Part shown: positions 27,424 to 37,387 of the stretch, one piece after another
How positions within the stretch are numbered: the stretch's first letter is position 1
Layout of the letters: every line of letters starts with the position of its first letter
From: Leucobacter sp. CX169
GTDB lineage: Bacteria > Actinomycetota > Actinomycetes > Actinomycetales > Microbacteriaceae
Length of the DNA: 64,000 nt
Direction: 5' to 3'
Assembly (NCBI RefSeq): GCF_017161405.1
Contig: NZ_CP071051.1
Coordinates: forward strand, 930,001-994,000
Notes under the pieces: model-generated
Seen by the model: the letters and a program-made list of their open reading frames with translations, nothing else
What the model was told of the DNA's origin: nothing
Database searches by the model: none
Translations under genes and position numbers: made by a program

Positions 27424-29130
27424 ATGAAAAATTCATTCTGGCGAGCCATGCCCAGTGCCGGGCGGGGCCGCACTCGTAGCGGCTCAGCCAATTCCACATT
27501 CTCGCATCGACTCGGCATGCTGCTGGTGGCCACCCTCGCGGTGACCGGCGCCGGAATCGGCGGTGTCAGCGCCGCGAACGCGACCCCTGAGACAGACTCG
27601 ACGCCGCCCGCAGTCGCCCCCGCCAGCGGTGACGCGCAGGAGCCCGGCGCACCCATGCGCGCGCTGGCAGCTGTTCCGGGCGTCGCCACGACGACCGAGG
27701 CGAGCCTCTGGCTAACTCCGGCCACCTACGGGCAAGGCCTGTCTCTCTCGGTCAGCGTTACGCCCGCCGGGGCGTCGTTCTTCATGGGTGCGCCCATCAT
27801 GCTCGAGGTCGATGGCGTGCAGGTCGGGGAGAGCGTTCTCGTCTACATCGGCGAGGGGAAATTCTGGACCATCGTCCCGGCGACCACCCTCCTGTCCGCA
27901 GGGACACACCAAGTGGTCGCGAAGTTCCCGGGGTACTCAAGCGGCATCCCCGGGATGGCCGACGCACTGCCGTCTGAGAGTGCTCCGATCACTGTCACCG
28001 TTGCAGCGGCGACCACGACCACGGCCATCACCAGCTCGCCGGCGAGCACGACCGCGTTTACTCCCATTGACGTCGCGGCAAAAGTCACGAGCGCCCCGGC
28101 TGGCGTGAGCGGAAACGCCTCGCTGCTCGCAGACAACGTCCCTGTCGCTACTCAGGCGCTCGGCGCCGACGGAACGGTGCTGTTCGAGGACGCGATTGTG
28201 CCGTTCGGCACGACCGAGCTTTCGGTCGCGTACCTTGGCGATGCTCTCGGGAACTACAAGGTCTCGGTGTCACCCACCAAGACCTTCACGGTCACTGAGG
28301 CCTCGACCGAGACCACCCTCAACCTCTCCACTTCACGTGCGCGTGCAGGCGACGCCGTGACGTTCGTGGCGACGGTGCGCAACACCAGCGGCGCGAACCT
28401 CGTTGACCCGCGCAGTGGCATCGAGATCCTGGTCGACGGAGACGTGGTCTACACCGAGGTCTCTTCCGACGACGGCGACGCCTCGCCCGGCGACGGCGTG
28501 ACGCAGTTCTCGGTCACGCTCTCTGACACCCTGCTCGGTGCGCACATCGCGACCGCGCGCTTCCTGCCTGCACCTGGCTTTGAGGCGTCGGAAAGCGACG
28601 AGGTCGACCTGCAGATCGACGGGATCGACACCGTGCTCACCCCGGCTGCGGCCGAACTGCGCGGCACGCCCAAGCACCCGGCAATCGCGACGGTTGACGT
28701 CACGAAGGTGCCGGCCCCCGACGTCAACGTGACGCGCTCCTCGGCGCATGCCCGCGACGCGGCGCTGCCGACCGACACCGGTGCGCCGGTTGACGGCTAC
28801 GTGCAGGCCTTCCTTGGCGACGAGCCGGTCGGCGACCCGATCCTGGTGGAAGATGGAGCCGGAACCGGCCCGATCGCCGGCCTGCCGATCGGCACGCACG
28901 AGGTCGAGTTGCGGTTCACCGCCGGCACCTACGGTCTCTTCAGCAGCTCGGCGACCGTCTCGGTTACCGTGACCGCTGACGCCGCCGTCGCCCCCGCGGG
29001 AAACGGCGGCAAGACCGCCCTCTCGGCAACTGGTAGCGACCTCGTGCAGCCGTTCGCCCTCGTGGCGCTCGGCCTGATGGTGAGCGCAGGCCTGCTGCTG
29101 ACCCTCGCGAAGCGCCGCCGCTCCGCCTAG
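27424..29130 (+). CDS. Sortase-anchored cell-surface protein with Ig-like repeats
   Basis: The 568-residue protein has an N-terminal Sec signal peptide (Arg-rich start, hydrophobic stretch [18 protein letters not shown], cleavage near SAANA). It has several Thr/Val-rich Ig-like beta repeats of about 90-100 residues ([40 protein letters not shown]). The C-terminal sorting signal is LSATG at 533-537, then a hydrophobic helix and a positive tail AKRRRSA. LSATG departs from LPXTG, resembling LAXTG-type motifs of class E sortases. It has its own strong terminator. Role probably adhesion or wall structure; ligand unknown. Confidence 0.88.
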   Translation: MKNSFWRAMPSAGRGRTRSGSANSTFSHRLGMLLVATLAVTGAGIGGVSAANATPETDSTPPAVAPASGDAQEPGAPMRALAAVPGVATTTEASLWLTPATYGQGLSLSVSVTPAGASFFMGAPIMLEVDGVQVGESVLVYIGEGKFWTIVPATTLLSAGTHQVVAKFPGYSSGIPGMADALPSESAPITVTVAAATTTTAITSSPASTTAFTPIDVAAKVTSAPAGVSGNASLLADNVPVATQALGADGTVLFEDAIVPFGTTELSVAYLGDALGNYKVSVSPTKTFTVTEASTETTLNLSTSRARAGDAVTFVATVRNTSGANLVDPRSGIEILVDGDVVYTEVSSDDGDASPGDGVTQFSVTLSDTLLGAHIATARFLPAPGFEASESDEVDLQIDGIDTVLTPAAAELRGTPKHPAIATVDVTKVPAPDVNVTRSSAHARDAALPTDTGAPVDGYVQAFLGDEPVGDPILVEDGAGTGPIAGLPIGTHEVELRFTAGTYGLFSSSATVSVTVTADAAVAPAGNGGKTALSATGSDLVQPFALVALGLMVSAGLLLTLAKRRRSA

Positions 29131-29151
29131 GCGCGAGCGCACGTAGAATAA

Positions 29152-29196
29152 CGAAACGCGCGTTGCATCCGGATCTGGATGCAACGCGCGCTTTCG
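29152..29196 (+). terminator. Strong terminator after the surface protein gene
   Basis: A 13-bp perfect stem, GCGCGTTGCATCC and GGATGCAACGCGC, has loop GGATCT. It is extended by CGAAA/TTTCG pairing, with T-rich sequence TTTCGTTTG following. Confidence 0.88.
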
Positions 29197-30565
29197 TTTG
29201 CGCCGGTGGTCCGGGGCACCGCACATACGGCATAGGTGTCGGCGCGCAGGTCATGATGCTGAATAACGACCCGTTCAAGCACGAGGCCATCGGCTCGTTC
29301 ACCCAGCTGCCCATGAAGCTCGCCTTGGACATCACGATTCACAAGAGTCAGGGTCAGACGCTCGATCGCATGGTTGTCGACCTCACCGGCGGTACCTTCG
29401 CCAACGGCCAGCTTTATGTCGCGCTCAGCCGGTGCACCAGCCTCGAAGGGCTCGTATTGAAGCGCGACGTCTTGCCGCGCGACCTCAAGACCGACATGCG
29501 TGTGCGCCGCTATCTCACGGGTGCGGGATCGAATGTGGAGAGCCTCGGACGAGTGTTCATTTCGATCCTGCAGGTGGGGCAGGAGGGGGACCGGTATCGC
29601 CCGCGGCCCATCGAAATCGCGGTCGTCACGGACGACGGTGATGAGGCCACCACCGTGGTCAACCCCACGAGCGACCTGTTCTCGGCGCAGAGCGACTTTG
29701 GCCTTACCGCGCGCGACGTCGCGCCGGCCCAGGTGCTGACGGAAGCCTGGGCCGCGCTCTCGCCGCTGCTCGCGGGCCGCGTGCCGACGGGGGTGGACAT
29801 CGACACTGCGTTGAGCCTGATCGATTCTGAGCTGAAGCGGGGCGAGGTCGTCACGCGTATGACGCTGGGCGCCGAGCTGCCTGGCGGTCTCTTCTCAGCG
29901 CAGGATCACCGCGATCTCCGAGCACCCACTGCCCTCGAGCGGGCCCGGGCGATGCAGCGATCGCGAAGCGGCTGGCGGCTGAGCAGGCGGGAGCGATGGA
30001 GGCCGTTTCGGGCAGCCCGTTCCCGGTGCAGCTGACTGGCCAGGGCTACCTATTGCACCGCACGACCGGTACACAAGGGCGCAGCGGGCCCGACGCATTC
30101 ACCGCTGGCGGAAACCTCTCGGCCGACGACGACGCGGCTCAGGTGCTGGCCGACTACCTCGTTATGGCGTGGCAGCGTGTGGTCGATCGAGACGCAGCCG
30201 TCGTCGATCGGCTGCGCGGCGTCGAGCGCCACTTCGGGGTGCAGGTGCTGCCTGCAGGCTTCGCGCTCGAAGAACCTGCCGCGGCCGACGCTCATTTGGT
30301 GCCGGGCGCGCGAGTGTGTTTCACCGGCGAGGTCGTGTCTCAGACGCACGGTTTCTTTGACTGCGATGACATGCGCAGACTCGCTGAGGATCGTGGCCTG
30401 ACGATCTCGGAGAACATGACCAAGACGAAGACAGACGTCTTGGTGGTGGCGCAGCGGGGCACCCAGTCGGGGAAAGCGAAGAAAGCCGCACAGTGGGGCA
30501 AGCCGGTGCTCGTCGCGGAGGGGTTTCTTGATTGGGCGCTTGGGGTGGGGCCTAGGAAGCGATGA
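29196..30565 (+). pseudogene. Decayed PIF1/RecD-like helicase with C-terminal BRCT domain
   Basis: Only the C-terminal part survives. There is no start codon region, and the reading frame begins abruptly after a terminator with [12 protein letters not shown], a helicase segment. This is joined directly to [12 protein letters not shown], skipping a stretch normally present between them, so an in-frame deletion is likely. Helicase motifs [11 protein letters not shown] and [10 protein letters not shown] follow. Near 29950-29970 the frame shifts by one base: the upstream frame ends in nonsense at 30035 while the continuation reads [20 protein letters not shown] and runs to 30565. The second part ends with a BRCT domain (VPGARVCFTGEVV to VAEGFLDWALG). 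Three lesions make it non-functional; it borders the island that follows. Confidence 0.8.
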
Positions 30566-31010
30566 AATCCCGGTGTTTTGGAGGCGGCAACTCTTATTGA
30601 AAATCATGCCAGATACGCAAAATTGAGTGCTGGATGGACGGGATTCTTAGGCAGGGCCTCGGCGATTAGTGCTCGGGGGTCTGGACCGGTTCAACCTTGC
30701 AAGCCATGAAAGCAGGATTCTTCCGGGTGGGAGTACCTTGCGGGATCAGACCAATACTGTACAACGCATATGGCAGCCCGATCTGGGGACAATGTTAGAT
30801 GAGGAGGTGGGTACCTGATTCGTCGTGGTTACTGGGATCTGCGGGGCAGAACGAGCCTCTGCGGAGCTATCTCCTACTAGCGCTACACCAGCTTCTCCGC
30901 GCTATGCGGCAGGAACCGAGCGGTGAGAGGAACCTCACCCTCTCCGTGGACGTGCTACCCCTGAGGTTCAAGGTCTGACCAGCACTCTGAGCTCGATCTT
31001 GCGATAGCGC
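30566..31010. other. 445-bp gene-free boundary of the defence island
   Basis: Composition falls visibly below the flanking high-GC DNA. There are only short frames with stops in all registers, and a small GGTGAG/CTCACC hairpin near 30923-30940. I see no integrase fragment, tRNA piece or repeat matching the right side of the island. Confidence 0.5.
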
Positions 31011-34000
31011 TTAGCCGATGCGTAGCTTCCACCGTCCTCGCGGCTGTCCGCCTGGCTGGAACCTAATCGCACCGGAGACCTTCAGCCGATCCAAGAGCGC
31101 TTTCATCGACGGAGTATCCGCGACCTCAAACTTGTGCTCTGAAGGTTGAGCAAATCCGGCGAAGCCTCCGGACATCAGGCCCAGGATCTGCAGGGCTGTG
31201 GCAGCGCTAATAGAACTGCCCTGCTCGTGCAACTGCCAGACGACGTCCTCATGGTTGCGGACAGCGGGCGCAATGAGCATGAGCGCCTCACCCGACAGCA
31301 GGACACGCAATGCACGTGCAGCCGAGGCCGCCGATAGCAGAAAAGCTGAATCTTCGGTGGGAGCAAACTCAGTCAGTCGATGGAGAACTTCGCGCCTCGT
31401 TGCCTCCGGGATGCTTCTGTCGCGCACGACCTCCGTGGCATGACCCTGAATGAGCGGGGGAGCGAGAAACGTCGCTGCTTTCGTCGACATCTGCAATGCG
31501 GGCCCAATGGAGGACCAGCCTCCTCCCGAGAAGTGGGCGAAGCTCTCCTCGCTGTCGTCGACCAACCCGGCCCGCAACAGCTCGGCCAACAGCCCGTCTG
31601 GGCTCGCCTCGATCTCACTCAGATCCAGGCCGGGGCTCTTCGGTGCGTTCAATAACTGCGTTACCAGAAGGACGCGCCGAGAGGGTGTAAAAGTCTCATG
31701 CGCGTTGAGCAAACGAGGAATCAAAATCTCGAGATGCTCTTCCGTTGCGTCCTCCAGGCCGTCGATTTCGACGATGCCGTCGGAATCATCCGTGAGCAGC
31801 CCTCCCAGCGCATGATCCACGCCGATGTCGGTCACATAGGCCTGGACGTTCGCGAAGTTCGGGAGCATCCGGGAAGCTTCGACTACTGCCTTCCATGCGA
31901 CCTGCTCGACGGCAGTGATATCCGGCAACGCTGCGCTTTCCGCGCTGGCGTCAAGGAACGACTTCAACTGCTCGGGTGACCAGTCTTCGTGCTGCGCGTT
32001 GACAACCGTGGAAAGGACCTCCGGGGCCGTGCCGCTCGAGGCGGTGTGCTCGTCGCTCTCTATCAGGGCGAGGTAGTTGTCGACATGCTCGACGCAATAC
32101 TCCCAGACATCTGCTTGCGCGACGAGGCTGTCTGCCGAGAGGGGCGCATCGTGCGCCAGCGAGGCCGCAGCACGTAAGTTGTCGGCAGTCAGCTCGTAAC
32201 TCTTCGCGCTCACTGCCAGCCCCTGGAGCGCCGGCGACAACTTACGAAGGCTGGGGATGCTCGGCAGCGCATCCGCGAGGAATGCGAAAAGAGTCTCGGC
32301 TGACGCGCCGGGTTGAGTCTCTCGGAACGCCGGGGTCTCCGCATGCAAACGCGCGATGAGCGCCCGCGCCGAATCATCGAGTTCGAAGGCCTCAAAATCC
32401 AGTGCGCTCAACAGTGCAGCGCTGAGCAACCGTACGTTCGCCTCGTCAGCATCGATCGTGCCCTCTGAGGAGACGAAGCTGAACAGCCCAGGCCACGGCT
32501 TTGCGGCGAGCAGTGAGGCCAGCTTCGCGCTGCGTCTCCCCGGAGAGTTGAAGTAGGTCTTGAGAAACTGCCTTCCGTCCTGGTTGGTCGGCCTCGCCAA
32601 GAAGCTGATGAGGTCCCGCGAATCGACTTCTCTCAGGTCCATGAGGTGGTCCACGACTTCGAGGTTGAGGGCGCTCCGCGTGCTGAGGAAATCGGCGGGT
32701 GCCTGCTTCAGGACGTTCCCGACCGCACCGTCAGTCGTGAACGCGAACTGTATGTCCATTTCATTGGGCCACACACTGTTGCGGAAGAAGTTAGCGACGT
32801 CGACGCCCAGGAACTTTCCGTAGAAGACGGTCGCGTACTCGGCGTAGAACCGATCTACATGGCCCCGTTTGACGAGGTCGCGGGCAAGCTGCGATGGCAG
32901 GGTGTCATCGACGATCACGTCGAAGGTATTGCCGTTGTATGTGTATCTGTCGTTCTCGACGAGGCTCTTGAAATTCGCGCCACGTAGCGCCGCGATCTCA
33001 GTGTCAATCGCGAGGACTCTCCTGCGGTCAGCCGCCGTTGACGATGAGTCAAGCCAGTCGCTCGAATCAGCAGCCTCTGGGAACAGAGCTTGAAGTTCCG
33101 CGGCTCCAAATGTCGGCGACGCCGTGTGTCCGGATCGATAGTAAAGGTTCATCGTGATCGAACCTGCGCGACCGACCGGCTGCCAGAAGCTCATGTCGCT
33201 GGTCTTCCCGATGTCAAGTGAAACATCGTGCACCGTCGCTGCTCTTAGAGTCGTGCCGGAGGACACAAGAAACACTGCGAGTCGGCGCCCTAGTTCGGCT
33301 GCCAAGTCTTGCTGTTTCCTTTGCCTGGTGACTCCACGAACGAGATCGGTTCGTTCCGTCCGCAGAAGTCGGATCGCGGAGTCCACCAGGTCACGACGCT
33401 TCTTCTCCAATGTGTCGAGGACACTGCCGCGGTGGGGGAGTGCCTCAAAGTCCGTGAGGTGAAAGTTCTTGTAGGCGACGAGCGCGAACAGCAGATCAGC
33501 TGTCAGCCCCGGAGCAACTTTGTCGTCATCAACCCACAGCAGTCTTTCGGCATAGACGACGAACTCATTCCGAACGTTGATCATCAGGCGCATGTCAGTC
33601 GTGTGGCGCGCCACGACATCGATCAAGTCATTAGTGATTCTTGGCCCCTTTGGGAACTTCAGGCTCTCGAACTCCTTAAGGAGGTGATCACGCGCATTGC
33701 TGTGCGAGAGGAACGGAACGACCGGGATGACGATCTCGAAGAACTTCGTCCTGTTCGCGCGCTCCACTGCCTTAGCGGCCGTGTCCTTCTCCTTCGCACT
33801 GGGCACAGCGACTCTCGCACACTTGTCGTTCGTAGCCGCCGCAGACTTGGCCGAGACAGAATCATTGTCCTCGTCGGTCCTCGGCTTCCCCGCCGCGTCC
33901 TTGTCTTGCTGCTTATCACCGAGCTTCTCGAACAGACTGTCCTTGATCGCATAGACGAACCTGAGCGGTTTGTTCGGGCGATCCTTCCAGTGGGCGGAAG

Positions 34001-34775
34001 TGTTGACCAGGGTGTTCAGCTCGCGCAAGGAATCGAAGATCTGCGGGTCATCGAAACGATCAAGGTCTTCGAAGACGACGATGTCGGGCTCGGTTGCTTC
34101 GAAGAAGGCGATCAGTTCGTCCAGGTACTTATCGAAAAACGAATCGCTCTTCCCCTCCAGTTCTATCGACGCGCCACCGGCCGAGACCTGAGCCACCACG
34201 CGACTGCCGATATACCAACGTACGGACCACAAGATCACGAATACGAGCAGGAAAAACACGGCCATGGGCCACACGAAACCGTCGGTACCCATGGAGTCCT
34301 TGTCGGGGCGTAGCCCGAACAACCAGAACAGGCCGACGATGACCATCGCCACGACGAGCGCATCACGACCAGCGCGCCACCAAGTCAGCTCGGGTATCCG
34401 TGCGAATCTCGAGGTGCTGAGCTCTCCAGGCTTTGCCCGGTAGACCAGTTGCTTGACCAGCTCCTTCTGGATTCGGTTCGTCAGGTCTTCGCCCTCATCA
34501 GGACCGAGGGTATTGATGCTGATACGCAGAACCTTTGTAGCGTGATTGTTGCTCTGCCGGATCCTCTGCCACCTGGAGGTGGGCCGCTCCGCGGGCTTCT
34601 CCTGATCCTTGATGAACTGGTCAAGGATGCTCGATTTGCCGGATCCGTAGCGGCCGGTAAGAGCGATGTTCTTGTTGCGCGGATCGGTCACGGCCGCGTT
34701 GAGCCGGGACACGTACGTGTTGTGATGATCCTCGTTGTACTCTGGGGCAAGCGTTCGCAGTTCGATGTTCGTCAC
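31011..34775 (-). CDS. Giant KAP/YobI-like P-loop NTPase with membrane-inserted helices
   Basis: The 1254-residue protein has Walker A GRYGSGKS at residues 41-48. Two transmembrane helices (about 138-155 and 167-188) are inserted before Walker B DIVVFEDLDRFDD (231-243), and a sensor-like segment RFVYAIKDSLF follows. The insertion of membrane helices inside the ATPase is the hallmark of KAP-type NTPases; the start TGRYGSGKSSILDQF resembles the YobI group. About 900 further residues are helical and unassigned. It is monocistronic, at the downstream edge of an all-minus defence-like island. Family members recur in antiviral loci; here the role is inferred. No signal peptide; the ATPase faces the cytoplasm. 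Confidence 0.82.
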   Translation of the reverse strand: MTNIELRTLAPEYNEDHHNTYVSRLNAAVTDPRNKNIALTGRYGSGKSSILDQFIKDQEKPAERPTSRWQRIRQSNNHATKVLRISINTLGPDEGEDLTNRIQKELVKQLVYRAKPGELSTSRFARIPELTWWRAGRDALVVAMVIVGLFWLFGLRPDKDSMGTDGFVWPMAVFFLLVFVILWSVRWYIGSRVVAQVSAGGASIELEGKSDSFFDKYLDELIAFFEATEPDIVVFEDLDRFDDPQIFDSLRELNTLVNTSAHWKDRPNKPLRFVYAIKDSLFEKLGDKQQDKDAAGKPRTDEDNDSVSAKSAAATNDKCARVAVPSAKEKDTAAKAVERANRTKFFEIVIPVVPFLSHSNARDHLLKEFESLKFPKGPRITNDLIDVVARHTTDMRLMINVRNEFVVYAERLLWVDDDKVAPGLTADLLFALVAYKNFHLTDFEALPHRGSVLDTLEKKRRDLVDSAIRLLRTERTDLVRGVTRQRKQQDLAAELGRRLAVFLVSSGTTLRAATVHDVSLDIGKTSDMSFWQPVGRAGSITMNLYYRSGHTASPTFGAAELQALFPEAADSSDWLDSSSTAADRRRVLAIDTEIAALRGANFKSLVENDRYTYNGNTFDVIVDDTLPSQLARDLVKRGHVDRFYAEYATVFYGKFLGVDVANFFRNSVWPNEMDIQFAFTTDGAVGNVLKQAPADFLSTRSALNLEVVDHLMDLREVDSRDLISFLARPTNQDGRQFLKTYFNSPGRRSAKLASLLAAKPWPGLFSFVSSEGTIDADEANVRLLSAALLSALDFEAFELDDSARALIARLHAETPAFRETQPGASAETLFAFLADALPSIPSLRKLSPALQGLAVSAKSYELTADNLRAAASLAHDAPLSADSLVAQADVWEYCVEHVDNYLALIESDEHTASSGTAPEVLSTVVNAQHEDWSPEQLKSFLDASAESAALPDITAVEQVAWKAVVEASRMLPNFANVQAYVTDIGVDHALGGLLTDDSDGIVEIDGLEDATEEHLEILIPRLLNAHETFTPSRRVLLVTQLLNAPKSPGLDLSEIEASPDGLLAELLRAGLVDDSEESFAHFSGGGWSSIGPALQMSTKAATFLAPPLIQGHATEVVRDRSIPEATRREVLHRLTEFAPTEDSAFLLSAASAARALRVLLSGEALMLIAPAVRNHEDVVWQLHEQGSSISAATALQILGLMSGGFAGFAQPSEHKFEVADTPSMKALLDRLKVSGAIRFQPGGQPRGRWKLRIG

Positions 34776-35216
34776 TCTGACTCGACCTTCTACTCGGACA
34801 TACCGGCGGGCGCTGTTAGGCAGAACGACTGAGGCGTGACCTGCCTGTATGGGCTTGTAGCACTCGGGTTGTACCGCTGTCTGTTGATCGTAGTGGCGAC
34901 TACAGACACACGATGACCAAGGCTGTTGCTGAACAGATTGCCAGTGCCTCGAAAATCTCTGTGGTACCGGAGCTTTGAGCTATCGTCCCCACTGCTCTTC
35001 ACGCAGGACCAGCGATGAAGGCGCTCATCGACCACGTTCTAAACGGGAAACCTGTAGATTTCCACACTTGGGCATGAGCCGGCCGGGGCGTGATGTACTA
35101 GCCCCTGTAGCTCATCGCGGTCCCTCATAATCGATCCGCAAGGCTCTGCACACCATGCTCATGGCGCACAAACGCGATCCTGGCACATGCTCAACTACCG
35201 GCAAGTCATGGTCTGC
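34776..35216. other. 441-bp intergenic region upstream of the KAP NTPase
   Basis: No convincing gene. A 21-codon frame on the plus strand at 34913-34978 (starting MTKAVAEQIASASK) has no recognisable homology and may be a remnant. The minus-strand promoter of the NTPase should lie in the right part of 34776-34900, but no clear element can be fixed. Confidence 0.4.
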
Positions 35217-35480
35217 TTAGTCGTCGTTCGATAGGTACCAGCCATGCTCGCGATGCCTGGTCTCTTGCGGTTCCGGATGTTCGAGCGCATAGGCTTCGTT
35301 CGCACGGCGCGTCATCTCTTCGTTGTAGCGCTTCAGCTCATCGTAGAGATTCGACGCCTCGCCGACGTTCTCGCTGGACACGTAACGCTGTCGTAGTGCC
35401 TCGCGCTCGACTTTGAGTTCCGCGTGGGACAGCGAGTGGAGGCCACCGAAGCTGCGCGCAATGAAGTCGAAGATGCCCAT
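35217..35480 (-). CDS. 87-residue charged helical protein, unknown
   Basis: The protein begins MGIFDFIARSFGG, an amphipathic start. A long charged helix follows (LSHAELKVEREALRQRYVSSENVGEASNLYDELKRYNEEMTRRANEAY) and the tail ends WYLSNDD. Codon use and frame integrity support a real gene. I recognise no characterised domain. It lies between the four-gene methyltransferase operon and the KAP NTPase, 250 bp downstream of the former, on the same strand. The 250 bp before it (35481-35730) hold nothing I can assign. Confidence 0.6.
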   Translation of the reverse strand: MGIFDFIARSFGGLHSLSHAELKVEREALRQRYVSSENVGEASNLYDELKRYNEEMTRRANEAYALEHPEPQETRHREHGWYLSNDD

Positions 35481-35730
35481 ACCTAGATGCTGTCACGCTG
35501 CGGGGTGGCGGGCAAGAAGGCCTACCGCTGGTATCTATTGGGCACTGCGACCAGCGGGCGAGGCGGTGGATTCTACGCTTACTCCCTGGTGAACATCGAG
35601 AGCTCGATGTCGTTCAGTAATTCTTCTGGCTCCACGGAATGCGAGGCATGAAACTAGTATCGGGTACAAGCGCCAGGTTCCGCGCGTGCAATCAGTGGAA
35701 GGATGCCGCAAGCTGTTGGTGACATGCCGG

Positions 35731-36204
35731 TCATTGGCCGTTCTTGGTGCGCAAACGCAGTGGAGTCTCGGTTGGGTCGTAAGTAACACCTGTGACCATC
35801 ATCTGTCGGAGATGTAAAAGACGATCTTCAGGTTGTTTCCTCAGAACAGCGACGTATTCCTTGACACCTAGCTGACGGTGGATTGATGGTCCCCAGATCG
35901 CCCAGGTCTCGTCCGTGACGCGGTCTTGTTGCCGCATGTCACATTGATCTTCGCAAAGGCCCAAGTACGCGAGGACTGCCCGGCGGTGGTCTCGACTTCT
36001 TGGCTTCGTCGCTTCTAACCGATCTAAGACTGTCCAGTACCGTTCCACATAGAGGTTCTCGAGGTCGCGGTGTAGCTGCTTTCTTTGGAGCTTGACCTGA
36101 GCGAACACGATGTACACGCCAACCGTTGCGGCAATCGTGAATACCGCGATGACGATGTCTGCGATAGCACTCGCAGTTTCAGTCCACACGGCAGCGTCAG
36201 CCAC
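35731..36204 (-). CDS. 157-residue protein with one N-terminal transmembrane helix
   Basis: Residues about 11-34 (ASAIADIVIAVFTIAATVGVYIVF) form one membrane helix. They are followed by a charged coiled-coil-like stretch (QVKLQRKQLHRDLENLYVERYWTVLDRLE) and a cytoplasmic domain of about 90 residues without recognised motifs. The start overlaps the end of the GIY-YIG gene by 8 bp, so it is translated with the methyltransferase-helicase-nuclease set. A membrane-anchored accessory or effector is plausible but unproven. Confidence 0.7.
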   Translation of the reverse strand: MADAAVWTETASAIADIVIAVFTIAATVGVYIVFAQVKLQRKQLHRDLENLYVERYWTVLDRLEATKPRSRDHRRAVLAYLGLCEDQCDMRQQDRVTDETWAIWGPSIHRQLGVKEYVAVLRKQPEDRLLHLRQMMVTGVTYDPTETPLRLRTKNGQ

Positions 36205-37387
36205 GCTTGACTAATCGTTGTTGCGCTCGGTCGTATTCGTGGTCGGTGATCTCCCCAGACATGATCATCGCGACGGCTTGGTTGATCGTTTCCAAGGGCA
36301 CGACGAACCACTCGGAAGGGTCGTAGTCTCGACCCTTGCGGTCAATCTGCGTGAGGTCGAGCCTGACCTCAGCAAACACTCGGTGCAACAGGTGTTCAAG
36401 CCAGGATGCCCTGACGTTGTAAAGCCGATAGTCGGCCAACACCTTGACAGGGGCCATCAGATACGTCGGGGACTTCTCTGCGTTCTTGAGGCGCTGCTCG
36501 ACGCTGGTCGTAGAGAACCCAATCTTGTGCAGATCCTTCAATTCTGAAATCACTGGATCGTCGCTCAGCGAGCTCAGCACGTAGATGTGGCCGCTTTCGA
36601 TGTCCGCATCGAGGATCTCAGCAGCATCGTGACCTGTGCGGGCCAGCACCTGCCCCTGAGCTTCATATAGACGTGTCATGAGGCTCTGCTTGTACATCGC
36701 GGATTCTGTACCGTTCTCGAAGACAACGCGCAGGCGCTGCTTCTGCTTCGGCTTGCCGCCAACGACCAGATCCACATCTTCACCAACTTCTGCCACGAAG
36801 CACATCACACCATTGAGCACAAAGAACACACCCTCGCGGATGAGGTCCATGCCGGTGAACTGCATGAGCTGGAATGTGCCGTCGGCAAGCTCTGCGTGCT
36901 TCGCCTTGAACAAGGGCTCGAACATCTCAAAATCCTTGGCCTTCACCCGCTGGGCTACCGAGTCTGGCGACTCAGGGCGCTTGAGCACCGGAAGGTCAGA
37001 CACGTCAAGGATGCCGCTGTGGTCGCCAAGCAGGTCGTCGAGGTCGTCGTCATCAAGGAGATCCTTGAGCGATGACGGTGCCTCGGGCACCTCAAGCATC
37101 CCGAACTCGTCGAGCGGCTTGAGTTCTTCGAGCTTTGCATCGTCGGCGAGGATGCCATCGAGCCGGGCTCCGAGCTTGCGCTCAGCGATGTCCCGCGTGG
37201 TTGCACTCGGCAAACGGCCATGTGAACGACGGAACTCTACGATCTCCAGGAAGGCACGCTGGAGCCGATCAGTCGCCGTTGCCTTCTTTGGCTTTTCTGG
37301 GACGTCCAGCAAGCCATCGAGGTCATTGTCGATGAGATCCTGTAGCGATGCTGGTGCGGCCTCGAACTCGTCCTCATGCTCTGTCAT
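36197..37387 (-). CDS. GIY-YIG nuclease-family protein (T5orf172/MUG113-like)
   Basis: The 396-residue protein starts MTEHEDEFEA; its ATG overlaps the helicase stop as ATGA. Residues 1-150 are acidic with two LLDDDDLDDLLGDHSGILDV-like segments and an N-terminal helical part. Residues about 265-345 carry the nuclease-like core: HIYVLSSL (first strand, in place of GIY), HKIGFST (second element, K-I-G as in T5orf172), and a helix with Glu331 in WLEHLLHRVF, the expected metal ligand. It may be the cleaving component for the neighbouring methyltransferase, which shows no nuclease motif of its own. Activity is inferred. Confidence 0.8.
   Translation of the reverse strand: MTEHEDEFEAAPASLQDLIDNDLDGLLDVPEKPKKATATDRLQRAFLEIVEFRRSHGRLPSATTRDIAERKLGARLDGILADDAKLEELKPLDEFGMLEVPEAPSSLKDLLDDDDLDDLLGDHSGILDVSDLPVLKRPESPDSVAQRVKAKDFEMFEPLFKAKHAELADGTFQLMQFTGMDLIREGVFFVLNGVMCFVAEVGEDVDLVVGGKPKQKQRLRVVFENGTESAMYKQSLMTRLYEAQGQVLARTGHDAAEILDADIESGHIYVLSSLSDDPVISELKDLHKIGFSTTSVEQRLKNAEKSPTYLMAPVKVLADYRLYNVRASWLEHLLHRVFAEVRLDLTQIDRKGRDYDPSEWFVVPLETINQAVAMIMSGEITDHEYDRAQQRLVKRG

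Noticed and set aside
34913-34978. 21-codon plus-strand ORF between island genes
   Set aside because: No RBS, homology or neighbour to support it; kept only as a note in the intergenic entry.
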